DNA from: Gymnorhina tibicen
Taxonomy: Eukaryota > Chordata > Aves > Passeriformes > Artamidae
DNA length: 64,000 bases
NCBI GenBank assembly: GCA_013399875.1
Contig: VXAZ01001058.1
Coordinates: 2,010,772 to 2,074,771 of the forward strand
Direction of reading: 5' to 3'
The notes beneath the pieces were generated by a model that saw nothing but the letters and a program-made list of their open reading frames with translations, was not told where the DNA came from and did not search any database. Of the stretch, positions 23,822 to 35,570 are shown in pieces. The number at the start of each line of letters is the position of its first letter. Positions within the stretch are counted from its first letter, which is position 1. Made by a program: the position numbers and the translations under genes.

Positions 23822-24002
23822 ATCTCAGGAGCTGCACCTGAGAACCGAGGGGCATTCCTATCTCTCTGACCTGACCAAGCCGTCGGACTTGGAGTTCATT
23901 GAAACCAAGAGGCCGCGCCTGGACCTGCTGCAGGACCCCCTGATGCGGCACTCGCCTCTCCTGAACCAGAGCCAGCAGGGAGGCACAGAGGATCTCTCAA
24001 AG
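23822..24002 (+). CDS. NCOR2: NCOR2 coding exon 3 (residues 78-138)
   Basis: The exon (181 nt) supplies the third base of Arg78 and then SQELHLRTEGHSYLSDLTKP, a segment with FIETKRPRLDLLQDPLMRHS, and the end GGTEDLSK. It follows the acceptor CCCCAG (AG at 23820-23821) and ends with AAG|GTAAGG in phase 0. The layout matches NCOR2, where SQELHL and the ESKRPRLELL-type motif follow the RRRPSLLSEF block. The basic KRPRL motif is shared with NCOR1 and could act as a weak nuclear localisation signal, which is inference. The second half is typically the least conserved part of this region. Confidence 0.96.
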
Positions 24003-27000
24003 GTAAGGGGCTGATGGCCTGTGCTGCCAGCTGGGTGCGGGCTGGGCGTTTTGGGCTCGTGTAGAGCTGCCTTTGAGGCTCTGAGCTGCTGCTGGATTCA
24101 GCGTAGATCGTGGTTCCCAATGCGTCGAGCAGTGCTTGGTGGTACTGGATGGTTTTCCCTGAGGTGGGGTGACCACTTCGGGGGAGCAGAAGCATCTCGG
24201 CTTTCCCCATAACTGTTACGATCATGGGCCTTTTTACTGGGCTATGAGATGCACCAGAACAATTTGGAAGCTCCTGCAGGCTGAATTAAGGATGGTCATG
24301 TCTGGTTTTTCTGGGTACTCTGCCTTGATTTGATTTTTATTTGACGCTTCTCATTTATCACATCTCTTTATTTAATATTGGTGTTTGAAGGGCTGGAATC
24401 GGTTTCTGGTGGTTCTTTAATATAATCTTCCCCAGGAAAGCCTCCCTTGTCCCAGTCTTATTTAACAAAGCAAATTGTTTACTTACAATTGCCCCTCTGC
24501 ACACGGAATAAATGTTGCAAAGAGAAAACCCTTGCGTGTGCGCCTGTTTGGATTTACTTTCGTGTTCTCTTGGGGTAAATTGTATTTGATTTTACTGTGA
24601 GTTTGGACATGCTCCTGGTTGGCAGGAAAGCCTTGCTGGGTAAATGTGCTGGGGGCAGCTGACTCTGATGCCAGTGCTGAGGGTTGGTGCAGCTGCAGGC
24701 TGGGCTTGGGAGTTGCCCGAGCCCTCGGTGAAATGAAAGGGAAGTCGCGTCCGTAGCCGGGGTGATGGGCATGGTTTGCTGCATCCCTGTGGGAGCCGAC
24801 TGAAATAACACACGGACAAGAAAGCTCTTCCTAGGTGTATTCAGACATCTCTTATCTGTACAGTACTGGTGGGCTTTAGCTGAGATCCCTCTGACCTGTC
24901 TGTAATGAGAAGGGTATTTAACTCTGGAGTAGCTCAGATGCCAAGGGAGGCCTGAAGGCTCTGAAGCATAGAATGTCCTCAGGGGATGTTGGTTGGGTGG
25001 CTGACGGGGCAAATGCACTGTTGTCCACGAAACGAAAAATAGCCCTCTCCAAAGATACGAGGAAACCAGGATGACTTTTCTGCCTTCACAATACTCCCAC
25101 CAGCATTTCTGTTCTACCTCTCGCCAGAAGACTATGGATTGTCTCAACTATTTGTTTCTAATAGGCAGAGCCACTCTTGAGGAATTAGTTCATCGGTTTA
25201 GGGGCTGCATTTGCTTCTCGAGCTGTGACACGTTTCCAAGAATTACATGCATTTTATGGGGCTTAAAACATTTGTTAATGAAAGAGGGAGAGAGCTGAGA
25301 TACAATTCAGCAAGACAAGATTATGCTTTTAGTGGAGCCATTTGTAGTTTTAGAGTCTGGAAGGAAGAAGAAAACTTAGTGTCCCTGACTGGTGAGAGCC
25401 TGAGTGGAGCTGGGATTAGTGGCTCTAAACTAGCAGGAGCTGCTTCCAGAATGGTTTGATGGAGCTCACTGCAAGACTGGATGATCTCAGTGCTGTTCAA
25501 GTGGCTGGGAGCAGAAGGCAAGTCTGGGACACAGGATATATCAGCCTTTGCAGCTTGGGAAATTGGGTTAATAGCAGTGTTTTGGCATTAGTCCTGAGCA
25601 GTTGTCCTCAGACTAGTCTATAAACTGCTGGTGGACATTAAGGTAGTAGAAAAGCTCCTAAAGCCAGTGTGTGCATTGCTCTGAGCCTCAGCGTGTTGGA
25701 GGAGCTGCTCTGGGTGTGCTGGTCCAGGGGGAATGCAAAGAGCTGAGGCTGCCCTTTGGGCACAGCTCTGGGCACTTGCAGATCCGGGCTGTGGACGCAG
25801 AGCCTCTTCTTGCACCCACGCTGAGCCAGCCATGGTCGAGTTGGGCACTGGGCTCTGAACTCACCACCTAGGACAGAGGATAAAGACCTTCCTGAGAGGC
25901 CCTGTGCTGAGCGAGACGTGTGGCCCGGAGCAGCGGCACACACATGGTGGTGGCAGGACGTGTGTCCCAGTGACCAGAGCTGGAGAGAGATGTTTGCTGT
26001 TCTGTCTGTGCTGCTGACTCAGTGTCTGACAGAGTCGCTCAGTAGTTTATCTAGGGCAGCTCTGCCAGCCGGCCGAGCTCTTTGGGTGAGATACACCACG
26101 TGAGCCCGGTATTGCTAAACACGATGCTGGTTGTTTAGGCAGAGTATCCCAGGAGTTGTTCCCTTACCCGTTACCCCATTCCTCATTGCTGCAGTCACTG
26201 CATAGGGAGGAGCTCAATTTGCTCATTGGGGTAGTAGTGCTAGGACTGGTTTTCATGGTGATTTTTCAGATTTGAGCTCATTTTTGCACAGTAAGAGCTC
26301 CACAAAGCCCTCAATAAAAAGGGTAGGGGTTTGGTTACACACTCTGGGCGCCAGCCTGACTGTCCCAGGGGATGTGACTGTAATGGATGTTGTTCTCTGG
26401 CAGTGGATATGTCTTGGTCTCTCCTGGTTTCAGAGCAGCCACTGAACTGAGATGCAGAATCAGGTCTGCGGTGGGATAGGAGTTCAGCACATCCCTGATA
26501 ACTATTGATAACTGGATTTACTAACCTTCAGCCCAGGGGAGGGAAGTCAGTGCCATTCCTGCATGTTTCCAAGGCCTTTGTTTTGAGCCATAATCTGTGC
26601 TCTGAACACAGATGGAGCAATCGATGGGGCAACTGCCGGTAACAGGCTTCAGAGTCTTTTCTCCCCTGAAGAGAAGCGGATTTCTCATGTCTTTTGTTCC
26701 TCATCTACCTCTCCCAAACAGGAGGAGAGCTGGGCCCCTTAAACCCTGTTCATTATCACTGCAGCCTCACTCCAAGCAAGGCTTACTTTTTAAGGAGAAG
26801 CTCTTGGATCAGCGCATTCTCACTGGAGAAAGCAGACACACTTTTGGGCAATGTGCCTCTCAAAAGCAGCAGCTTTCAGCTAAATCTCACTTGGACAAGT
26901 AAAAGATATTACCTTTCCTTATGAACCTCGCGTTGCTCATCTCCTCAAACACTGGTGTTTCTTTTCAAGCCAGAGGGCAGATTGTTTTCATGCCTGCTTT

Positions 27001-29871
27001 ACCCCACTTTTTCCCTGCTGTCATGTGTTGTCATGTTGCTGCAGTGCTGTGGTCCTGGACTCCTGCTGCTGGATGTGGCCTGGAGGGCTCTGGTGACCAA
27101 ATCAGTCTGCTGGGGAGAAATGAAACCTCCCCGTGCCCTCTGTGCCAGCTGGGGCTGATGCTTTTCCCCCGGGAAGGTGCTCCCTTTATCTGGCTGACAA
27201 TAACCAGAACAACTAAAGCAGGGCTGTTTTTTCAGTCTGGATGTGGGATTCACTGGAAAAGCTGCTATGATGTGGCTTTGCCAGGTGCGTTCTTGGCAGA
27301 GAGACAGGAACTGGTTCCCAGGACCCTCGGTGGCTTCTGCTTTCTTTCCAATAAAGTCACGGACCTCCATCACGTAGCAGCGGCCAGGAGTAAAGCACAC
27401 AGCCCCAGAGCAGGCCAGCGATGCTGTGCACGATCCCTGTCCCCACACACACGTGCACAGCTGCTGCTGTCCATGATCCTGCCCCACGGGGAGGGCGAGC
27501 GTGACACATCTGGTCAGTCAGCACCTGCTCTCCCCTCTCCAGAGCTGGAGCTCCATCCTGCCTCTCCCTTCCATCTCTTCTTATTCCTGTTATGCTTTCA
27601 CTTGTTCTTCTCCCCATTTTTAAGACTGCTCTTCCACCACGTACGTGGTTTGCTGCTCCTTCCTATAGGATGTGAGTCAGTCGTGATCTGCATTTAGTCC
27701 CCTGGCAAGAGCTGGCTGGCTGCACTTCTGAGTGGCCTATTGCTCCAACAGGAATTCACTTACAGGGAGCCATGTAATCCCACGGGAATGGGGCTGGGTG
27801 GAGGCTTAGGAAACCTGAGCCTTGCTGCCATCTGCCCTGGCAGGCTGCTGGTCACCGGGTAAGTCTCTTCCCCTTTCTCTGTCTCAGATTTCCCCATCTG
27901 TACAGGGGACAATGCCACTTCCCTCTTTTGTAAAATAATTAACAACTGTGGATGGAAAAAGGCAATTAAGAAGCCATGTGTTGTTAGAACTTGGACTCTG
28001 CTTTACATTGTGCTAAGGTTTTAATTTCTTCCCTTTCTGCGTGAGTGTTTTTGTTGTGTTACGGACTGAAAAATGGAATAAGAAAAGTGTGTGTGTGGGG
28101 GTAGTCTTGGAAAAGACAGCACCAAGGTCAGGAAATAGGTATGGCAAAACAGAAATTAGGGCAAAGGGTATTTTGCTTTGATGCATATCGATGTAGCTCT
28201 AAAAGCAATTAATTGAAAAAGGAGGAATTAACACATTGGAAATGCCTTTTTAATGATGCATTGAAGCCAGCAGCGTACATGCCAAATTTCACACTGGCTG
28301 CCCGTTCCAGAGCCCAATTTACAATGAACTCCTGGAAGACGGGCTGTGGGATGGAAAAGGCTCTTGGCTAGCCTGCTAACTCCTGCCCTGGCTGCAGGCT
28401 GGCAGGGCACCGAGGACAGCAGAAAGGCCTTTCGGGAGCTCTGCTTCCTCCTCGCTGCGCTGGCCGGTGCCTCGGCAGCGCTGGTCCCTGGGAGCTGCTG
28501 CATCCCTTGACAAACGCGCCGGGCGAGAGGAGCGGGAGGCTCGGGTCTCTGGCAGCAGGGTTTGCCCTGGTTACGGGGTGGAGGAGCAGAGCCACAGCTC
28601 CCAGCACAGGTAGCTGGGCTGGCTGGTAAATCACCAGTTGAGTTTCTGCTCCATGGCTTTGTTATGGGAACATTGATCTGTTGCTGGGATTAACCTCTCA
28701 GAGTTTCCAGTGGGTTGGTCTCACAGTTATTAATGAAACTGGCTGGAACTTGTGTTGACCTTGGCAGAGGCCCCAGTTGGCTTGGAGGTAACTGGCAAAA
28801 GCATAATCTCTAATTGAGTAATCCAGGGCTGGGGGAAGGGAGCGGAGGGCGGGGGTGGACGCTCAGCAGCGCTTTGAACCGGGAGAAGCCGTGGTGCTCC
28901 GCCGGGATGAGTGGGAGAGGAGGGCTCAGCACGGCGCTGGGCACGGCGCTCGCCGAGGGAACGAGCAGGCACAGCGAGGCAGCAGCTCAGTTCCGGCACC
29001 CCGGGCTCCCCCTTGTAGAAAACGGCCCAGAATTCCAGCGCCTCCCCGTGATTTATTGCTGTGGAACAATAGCGCAGAGGGGCTGGCGAATGGAACAAGC
29101 TGTGAGCGTCGGCCGTCCCTGGATGTGTGTCCTCCCATAGCCTCTGAGTCTGCAGCGGGGATCACGCTGGGCTCTCCCTTCCCCACTGGAGGTTGTTTTT
29201 CACTTGAGCAAAAGAGCTCTGGGCTTGTTTTTTGGGCTTTTGGGGAATGTCTGCAAGCAGGGATCAAGAGACAGCACGAGTCTGGTTTCCCCAGCTGTGC
29301 ATCTCTGCTGTGAGAGAGGGAGATGCTTCCTTGGCCAGCTGTGGCTGTGCCCACATCTGGTGGGGAGGGGCTGGCTGCCAGCAAGCCCTGCAGGACACCC
29401 AGGCAGAGGGATCCTGTGGAGCTGTGGTAGCACCGATGGACAGGGACACACCAACACTGCCAGCACCCTGTTGCTCCATCCCAGTTATCCAAAACCCACG
29501 TGAGATGCAGAGATCCGTGCCAGTGCCGGGCTTGACCGACCCTGTGGGAAATGAAATTCCTCAAACACGCTGCCATGAAAAGAAGTTCCTGTCCTGAGGA
29601 CTGTGGGGTGCTCCGTGCAAAGCCTGCTGCACACGCTGTGTGGCCTCCCCGCCGCTTCTCGGAGGAGCGGACTTCTGTGGAAGTAGCTCTAACCTCAGAT
29701 CTGAGCAGTGAAATGAAACAGTTTTAGTGGGTACAAACACACCTACGTCTTTCCTGCTTTTGTCCTCCTTCCCCTGCAGAGAACAGCAGTTCTTGTTAAC
29801 TCTCCTTGCAGCTGGGCTCTCCCTCTGAAGCTGAGCTGGTGGAGTTGGGTGCCCATCAGGAGCGAGTGGCG

Positions 29872-29919
29872 CGGGGTTGTCGAGTCCAGCAGCTCGAGTC
29901 GAGCCGGGGTTGTCGAGTC
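29872..29919 (+). repeat. 33-bp-spaced imperfect duplication
   Basis: The 15-mer CGGGGTTGTCGAGTC occurs at 29872-29886 and again at 29905-29919, a spacing of 33 bp. The spacer also contains CTCGAGTCGAGC, a local palindrome-like variant of the same motif. Only two copies exist, so this is a small local duplication. Confidence 0.7.
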
Positions 29920-32900
29920 AGGAGGATCCTCCTGTGACGTGTGTGACACGCACCCATCTGTGCGCTTGCTCACACTGTCGACTTGCGCCTGATAAAAATC
30001 GGGTTGCAAGAAATGATTCGGTGGGGTGGGGAATTTACATTAGGGGAGCAATGATTCAAAGCTATTTCTGGGAAGATGAGGGACATGTTGGCATTCTTTG
30101 TCATTCCAAGCATATTTAAAAGCTGAAATATTTGCGTTGTTCACGTTGCCACAGCACAAACACTTCTGGCTGGATTTTCCCCCCCTCTCCGCTTTCCTCC
30201 CTGCTCTGATGATAATTTCCAAATCACGGGAGGATGGGATGAGTGTGTGTGTGAACCCCTGCTCAGCTGCATGTGAGCACACACCTTTGGGAGTGTGTGC
30301 CTGTGGTGTGCAAGCAGAGTGGCTCTCCTGGTGTGCCTGGCAGTCCATTCCATCGCCCACCCTGCCAGGGTGGCTACAAGGGGTTGTCAGCAGCCCGTGC
30401 CATGCACCAGCATGGGACAGGAAGCCAAGGGAACAGCCTGAGGAGTGTTGTATCTGGAATCTCCGTCCCATGCATGGACTGATGCTGGTTTCATTTGAAA
30501 AACAGATGCTTTTGGGCGTTGCAAAGTCCTTGTGAGATGTTTGGCTCCTCCGTCTGGACCTTGGCTGAGGGGTGAAGGGAAGGAGCACCATGACTGCAAG
30601 ACAACTGGTTTTATTCAATTTCTCAGCTGAAGGTGCTATGGCCAAAGAACTGAACTGTAGTCCGAGAGACTCAGGTATGGCAGGAAAAGCCCTCATGGGC
30701 TGCAGAAACATTCCAGAGGCAAGATGTAAAAAACCCTGAACCTTTCCCTGAGCTGCCTGCAGCCCGGCCCTCCCCTGCCCTGTCTGCTCCAGCCTGCAGT
30801 GGTCCCCCAGCCATGGACAGCAGGGCCAAGGCTCAGTGCGGCTGGAAAACCAAGAGGAGAACTGGCGGTGCCTCAAGCACAGGTTGTTTCACACTTCTTC
30901 AGCTCGTTTGTGGTGATCGACATCCAAAACAACCTTTTAAATTGCCTTTCAAGCCACAGCGGTGGCGAAGGACGGTGTGATAAGGCTGACTGCTTCTCGG
31001 GAACCTGCTTCATCATTTGCATAATTGGACTTTTCTGTTCCACTCGGTCAAAATTACAAGGCTCGCGCAGTGCGACATCTCACCTGATCTGCCGGAGGGA
31101 AAGAAAGTCCCTTGACTTTGTGTGCCTCACCCCTGTAATTGGAAGAAATATTGCTGGCTCTTTGTGCTTGCAGTAGGCAGTGCTGAGCTGGGTGTGCTGT
31201 GGGGATTCATGGAGACTTTTCTTCTCCATCTATGAAGTGTACATGTTGTGTGTATCTATTTTATCTGATAGCAAGAGTTCTAATGTGGCCTGTTTTGTCC
31301 TGGAAGTGCAGGAGAGAGGAGTTTGCCGCTTTGTCAGTCTTCAAGTGGGACTTAGGAAATAGTGTTGGTATGGCAGGAACTGGTACTGGTCTCCAGCATT
31401 GCTCCAGAGCACGAGGATGGTGTGGGGTGAGGAGGCTGTGCCAGGCACCACTTCTGCCTGTGCTCAGCTGGTTGTGTTCCTTTGCGTTAAAAAAGACCCC
31501 CTCTCCTGGCATAAATGCCAGGGGAAGAATTTGGTCCTGGTACCAAGAGGAACATCCTGGCTATTTTTTTTTTCTCTTGCAGTCTCAGCCTGATCTGTTT
31601 TTCTGCTTTTCCCCTCATGTTCTGGAGGGGGTGTGAGTGCTCCAGCTCCCACCAGATCCAGGCACACTCCGGGATGGGTTATGTGGGATCTGTCCAGTTA
31701 GTGCAGGTGACCGAGCAGCAGGAGGTTGTTACCAATTTGCAAGCACGTACATCTGACAGATGAACTGGTCCTCCCTCCTTGTTCAGCATCCCTGCACCCA
31801 AGGGTCCCTCTTACCCAAGGGTCTTCCTGAGAGCAGTTTGGGTGACTTCTCCGTGGACGTACAGCACCGAGCACATTTTTGGCACTGTACTTTTCCATGG
31901 TTGGGAAATGCAGCCCATCAACGGTCCTGACTCACACAGCGAAAGCCAGTGAGTTGTGACACCCATCAGATTGATTCTGGGTGCTGTGTTTTGAGGAGGA
32001 GGGTATTTCATGCTGATACCTTCCTTCCCGGCGTGGGGTGGAAGCTGTGGAGGAGATGCGACAGCAATCAGTGGTGTTTGCCTGCTGCTGCTGGAGGGGA
32101 TGGAGTAGGGGAGTGATTTCAGAGATGGATTTGGCAGAGACGAGTTGCTGCTCTTTGTGCCTGTGGTGATGGAGCTGTAATAACATATTGAACATGGCAA
32201 CAGCCCTTGCTAAAGCTCTGCGACTTCACATTCGTGCTTCGTGGAGCCTCATCTCTTAACAACACCCTTAGCATCGATAACAAGAGAGGAACTGTCGAGT
32301 GCCAAAGGGCCTAGTTAAAATCACTCGCTGAAAACCTCCTTTCTTTTTGGACCTAAACTTGCTTTTTAAACAGAAAAACTCTTTGGCTGTGTTTAAGACG
32401 GAGCACATTCAGAGGGTTTTTTGGCTCCACAGCCTCGTGCCGCGTGGGGGGGCCGGGGGGCGATGGACGCTGGTGTGTGTCAGGAATGCTGGCTGCGCGC
32501 TCGGCAAGCGGAGAGGGGTTGTTTTAGGACAAGCTGACAGGCCCTTGGCTTGTTCTGCTGCTCTCGAAAAATGTAATTCTAGTTCTTGGCACCTTTATCC
32601 AGGAGGATAAGGAGCGAGAGCACAGTGGAGCCTGCTCCCTCTGCCCTTGAAAATGGGCTTTTCCCCAGCGGCAGAGCTGGCTCAGGGCGGCAGCAATGTG
32701 CTCTTGTCCTGCCCCAGGTTTGGTGGGTGAAAAGTAGAAATAAGTGGGGGGGAAGCAGTGTGGGATGAAATGACCTGAAGCACCTCCTTGCAGTCCTGAC
32801 CGCTGCCTAGTTACTCTTTGGTCATCTCAGTGCTCTGACAGAGCCTTTTCTGCAGGTGCCAGTGTTCTGCCAGGTTCTGCTCGCCTTCATCCGGCCTTAA

Positions 32901-33652
32901 TCCTGCACCTGGTACGCTTTCCTGAGAGGAAGAAGCGGCACACTGTCCTCTGGCAGTGCCAAGCAGGAGAGGAGGAGATGGGCAATGGCTGTGGTGTTTC
33001 CCAGTCCTCTGCTGTATCCTGAGGGGTTCTCCCAGGGCTGCAGAGCCCGTGGCATCCTGCTCCAGCACGCGCCCACAGCGGATTTCTCTGCTGCCATGGC
33101 ACTGTATCCCCTCCTCTGCCTGCACAGTAACACTTTGAGCAACCTGCTCTGGTCACTGCCCCAACAGGGTCTGATTTCTCTCCTCCTGTGCTGTTCCCTG
33201 AGGAGCAGCAGTGATCATTTCTGCCTTCTGATCTCCACTTTGGACGCTGTCGTTCCCGTAGCTGCTTAAAAAAGAACCATTGCCTAGTGCAGATCAAGCT
33301 GTCCCACGTGGTTACGTCACCAAACCAAGCACAGACTTTTATTTCAAGCTGGTTTTCAGGTCTCTGTTATTTTGTCACATGCCAGCCATCTCAGGTATGA
33401 TGTAGAACAGATTGCCCCCAGCAGCTAATGCGTTTCTGCCTCGGCAGCAGACAGAGTGGCAGATGTAAACACAGGAATATTGCAGGCTTTCAAACACTAA
33501 AAACTCCTAAAGAATAGGCAGGTATGTGTGTATAAATATATACAGTGCATTATATGAAAGGCTTTTAATCTATGTGGAGAGAGATTTGTAAATTCATGAA
33601 TTCATGTGTGTATACTTCTTACAGGTTTTTAAGTAATTGAAAAGCCTACATT

Positions 33653-33693
33653 TTTATATATATATATACAAATACATATATATATTTATATAT
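33653..33693. repeat. TA-rich microsatellite
   Basis: Interrupted TA repeats of the form (TA)n-CAAATACA-(TA)n-TT-(TA)n lie in an AT-rich neighbourhood (33500-33700) that also carries the small repeat ATTCATGAATTCATG near 33592. This is an imperfect, probably old, microsatellite. Confidence 0.9.
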
Positions 33694-34609
33694 GCTGCCT
33701 CCTATTCTTGTAAGCTGTTTTTTCAAAGGCTTCTTCTAGCCTTGTTCAGTGATTCTGCCTTCAGCTGCCACAAGGAGAAAGACTCCCAGTCTCGAGCAAA
33801 GCTAAATATTGATTTGAGTCAATCTGGGTGCACTTGGAGACATCACTAGTGTTCATGAATGCAGCATAATCGCTGATTGGAGTGGGGAAATTTCATCATA
33901 AAGGCCCCAAAAGGGAGGTTTATTATTGCTTTCTTCCAAATGCCTGAATTTTATTAGCTTCAGTCATTCTTGGCAGGGCAGCGGAATGGGATTTTATAGT
34001 TAGCAAAGGAAAAGTAAACACAGTAATCATTTCACAGCCCTGTGCCTGCCAAACCAAGATGGAAATTCCAGCCTTGGTGGGAAGCTGCTGCTTTGCTAAC
34101 AGATAATAACAAATTCACTGTGGGCTTATTCTTGCTACGGGAGCTGAGATGTTCAGGTTTTTCTGTAATGCCCTGGTCTGGGGACGCAGAGGTGCTTCAT
34201 GGTTTTCTGCAGGAACAGGTTGGGCAGAGGTTTGTGGTTTGAGCAACTCCCACAGCTATTCACAGTTAGAAATGGTGTTTCTGCTCTGAGCCTTTGGGAG
34301 CTGCTCCGTCCCGTGCTCTTGTTGGTATTTGGTCTTTCCATGGTCAGTCTTGCTCCGATCGCAGAGCTGAGCGATGCCGAAGGTGTGACATGTTTGAGAC
34401 ACCCTGATGGTCCCTGAACCCCGTGACCCTACCTGAATGGGGGAACGTTATGGCAAAAAAAATTCTCCATGTAAACCCAAAACTGTGATGAAAGGTTTAT
34501 TTTGCGCGTTTTCCCGGGCTTGTTGAGGTGCAGGGCTCGGCTGCCAGCTGGGATCAGGCCCAGCACCCTCCCGTGTTTCCTGGCGGTGGGGGATGCTGTT
34601 TCCTCCCAC

Positions 34610-35070
34610 CTTCCTGCCCCTCCGGCCGGGGATGGCGCTGGGGACGGCCGGCACTGCCCCCCGCCCGCCGCCGCAGGATGCGGCCTCCCGATGGAAAACC
34701 AGGCGGAGCGGCGAAAGGAAATGGCTCCTCAAACAAGCGGCGAATGTCGAGGCAGCCCCTTCCACGTGTCTGCACAATTATTAGAACAATAAACCATTGA
34801 GCGCGGCCGGCGGCCGGCTCTGATGGATGGCGCGGCTGACGCGCACCAGCCGCGCTCCTGCCGGCGCGGGTCCCGCCGGGCTGGTGNGCCGTGCCGCCTC
34901 TGCCGTGGCACCGCGATGGGCGCAGGCGGCTGGGGCCGCGTCCCGAGGCGCCGCCGGGGCACCGCCGCTCGTGGGGTGTTTGGGACGGTCGGTGGGCGCG
35001 CTTTGTGCGGCCTCGGGGGCCGCCGGGGTGCTGGTGGGTTCCGCAGGCAGGGGAGGGGCGTGCAGAGGTG
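34610..35070. promoter_or_regulatory. strong intronic CpG island
   Basis: The 180 bases at 34801-34980 alone contain about 32 CpGs in sequence that is mostly G+C, and the dense stretch extends from about 34610 to 35070. A short AT-rich break with AATTATTAGAACAATAAACC lies at 34778-34797. This is the strongest CpG island in the window and lies about 9 kb upstream of coding exon 4. By analogy with other vertebrate genes it may be an alternative promoter of NCOR2 or the promoter of a noncoding RNA. The open frames over it (116 and 134 codons) are not recognisable proteins. One undetermined base (N) lies at 34887. Confidence 0.6.
34887..34887. other. undetermined base (N)
   Basis: A single N interrupts the CpG island sequence CTGGTGNGCC. 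It probably reflects a low-quality or polymorphic base in very GC-rich template. Confidence 0.98.
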
Positions 35071-35552
35071 GTGTCCCCACCGTGTCCCTCGTGGTTTTTA
35101 CAGGCGAGAGGTGCTGGATGTCCTGCTTCGCGTACCTGAGAGCACGGCCGGAATGAGCCTGTGCGTTAGGTGACCCTGGAGGCATTGGAGCGAGGAAGTG
35201 GTGACATGGAGCTGGCAGGCAGAGCTCAGAGGGTTCCTGTAGGAGCAGTTACTTCAGTTTTGTGAGCTGACACAGTTGGAACAGGAGCTGCTGGGGTTGG
35301 ACAGGGGTGTGGAGCTGGGACTCATCATCCTGTGCTGGATGTGCTGGGTGTGAGTCTCAGCAGAGTTGTTGGTAACCTTGGCTTGGTGCAATGGCTCTTG
35401 CACGCAAGAGAAGGTCTGGGTTGTCCCACAACACACCTCAGCCACTGCTCAAACCATTTTAGATCTTTTTTGCATTTCCTTTCTCCATCAATCTCCGCCT
35501 CAGTAGGCAGCTCAGTCTCCAGGATTTGGGGAAAATAATTTTGGATGATGGC

Positions 35553-35570
35553 TGGGAGGGAGGGAGGGAG
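35553..35570. repeat. (GGGA)n short tandem repeat
   Basis: About four units of GGGA in the run GGGAGGGAGGGAGGGAG. The four G-triplets in a row could form a G-quadruplex on the + strand. Confidence 0.85.

Noticed and set aside
25440..25510. ACTGGATGATCTCAGTGCTG resembles a CR1 internal phrase
   Set aside because: Only a short word matches (GGATGATCTCAG) and the flanks do not continue as CR1. Too weak to call.
26921..27697. A 258-codon frame with hydrophobic stretches that could pass for a membrane protein
   Set aside because: No domain or homologue is recognised. The hydrophobicity comes from TTC/CTT-rich low-complexity DNA, and there is no splice or promoter context.
30040..30876. A 278-codon frame on the - strand inside the intron
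   Set aside because: No recognisable domains and composition typical of antisense intron. It is most likely chance.
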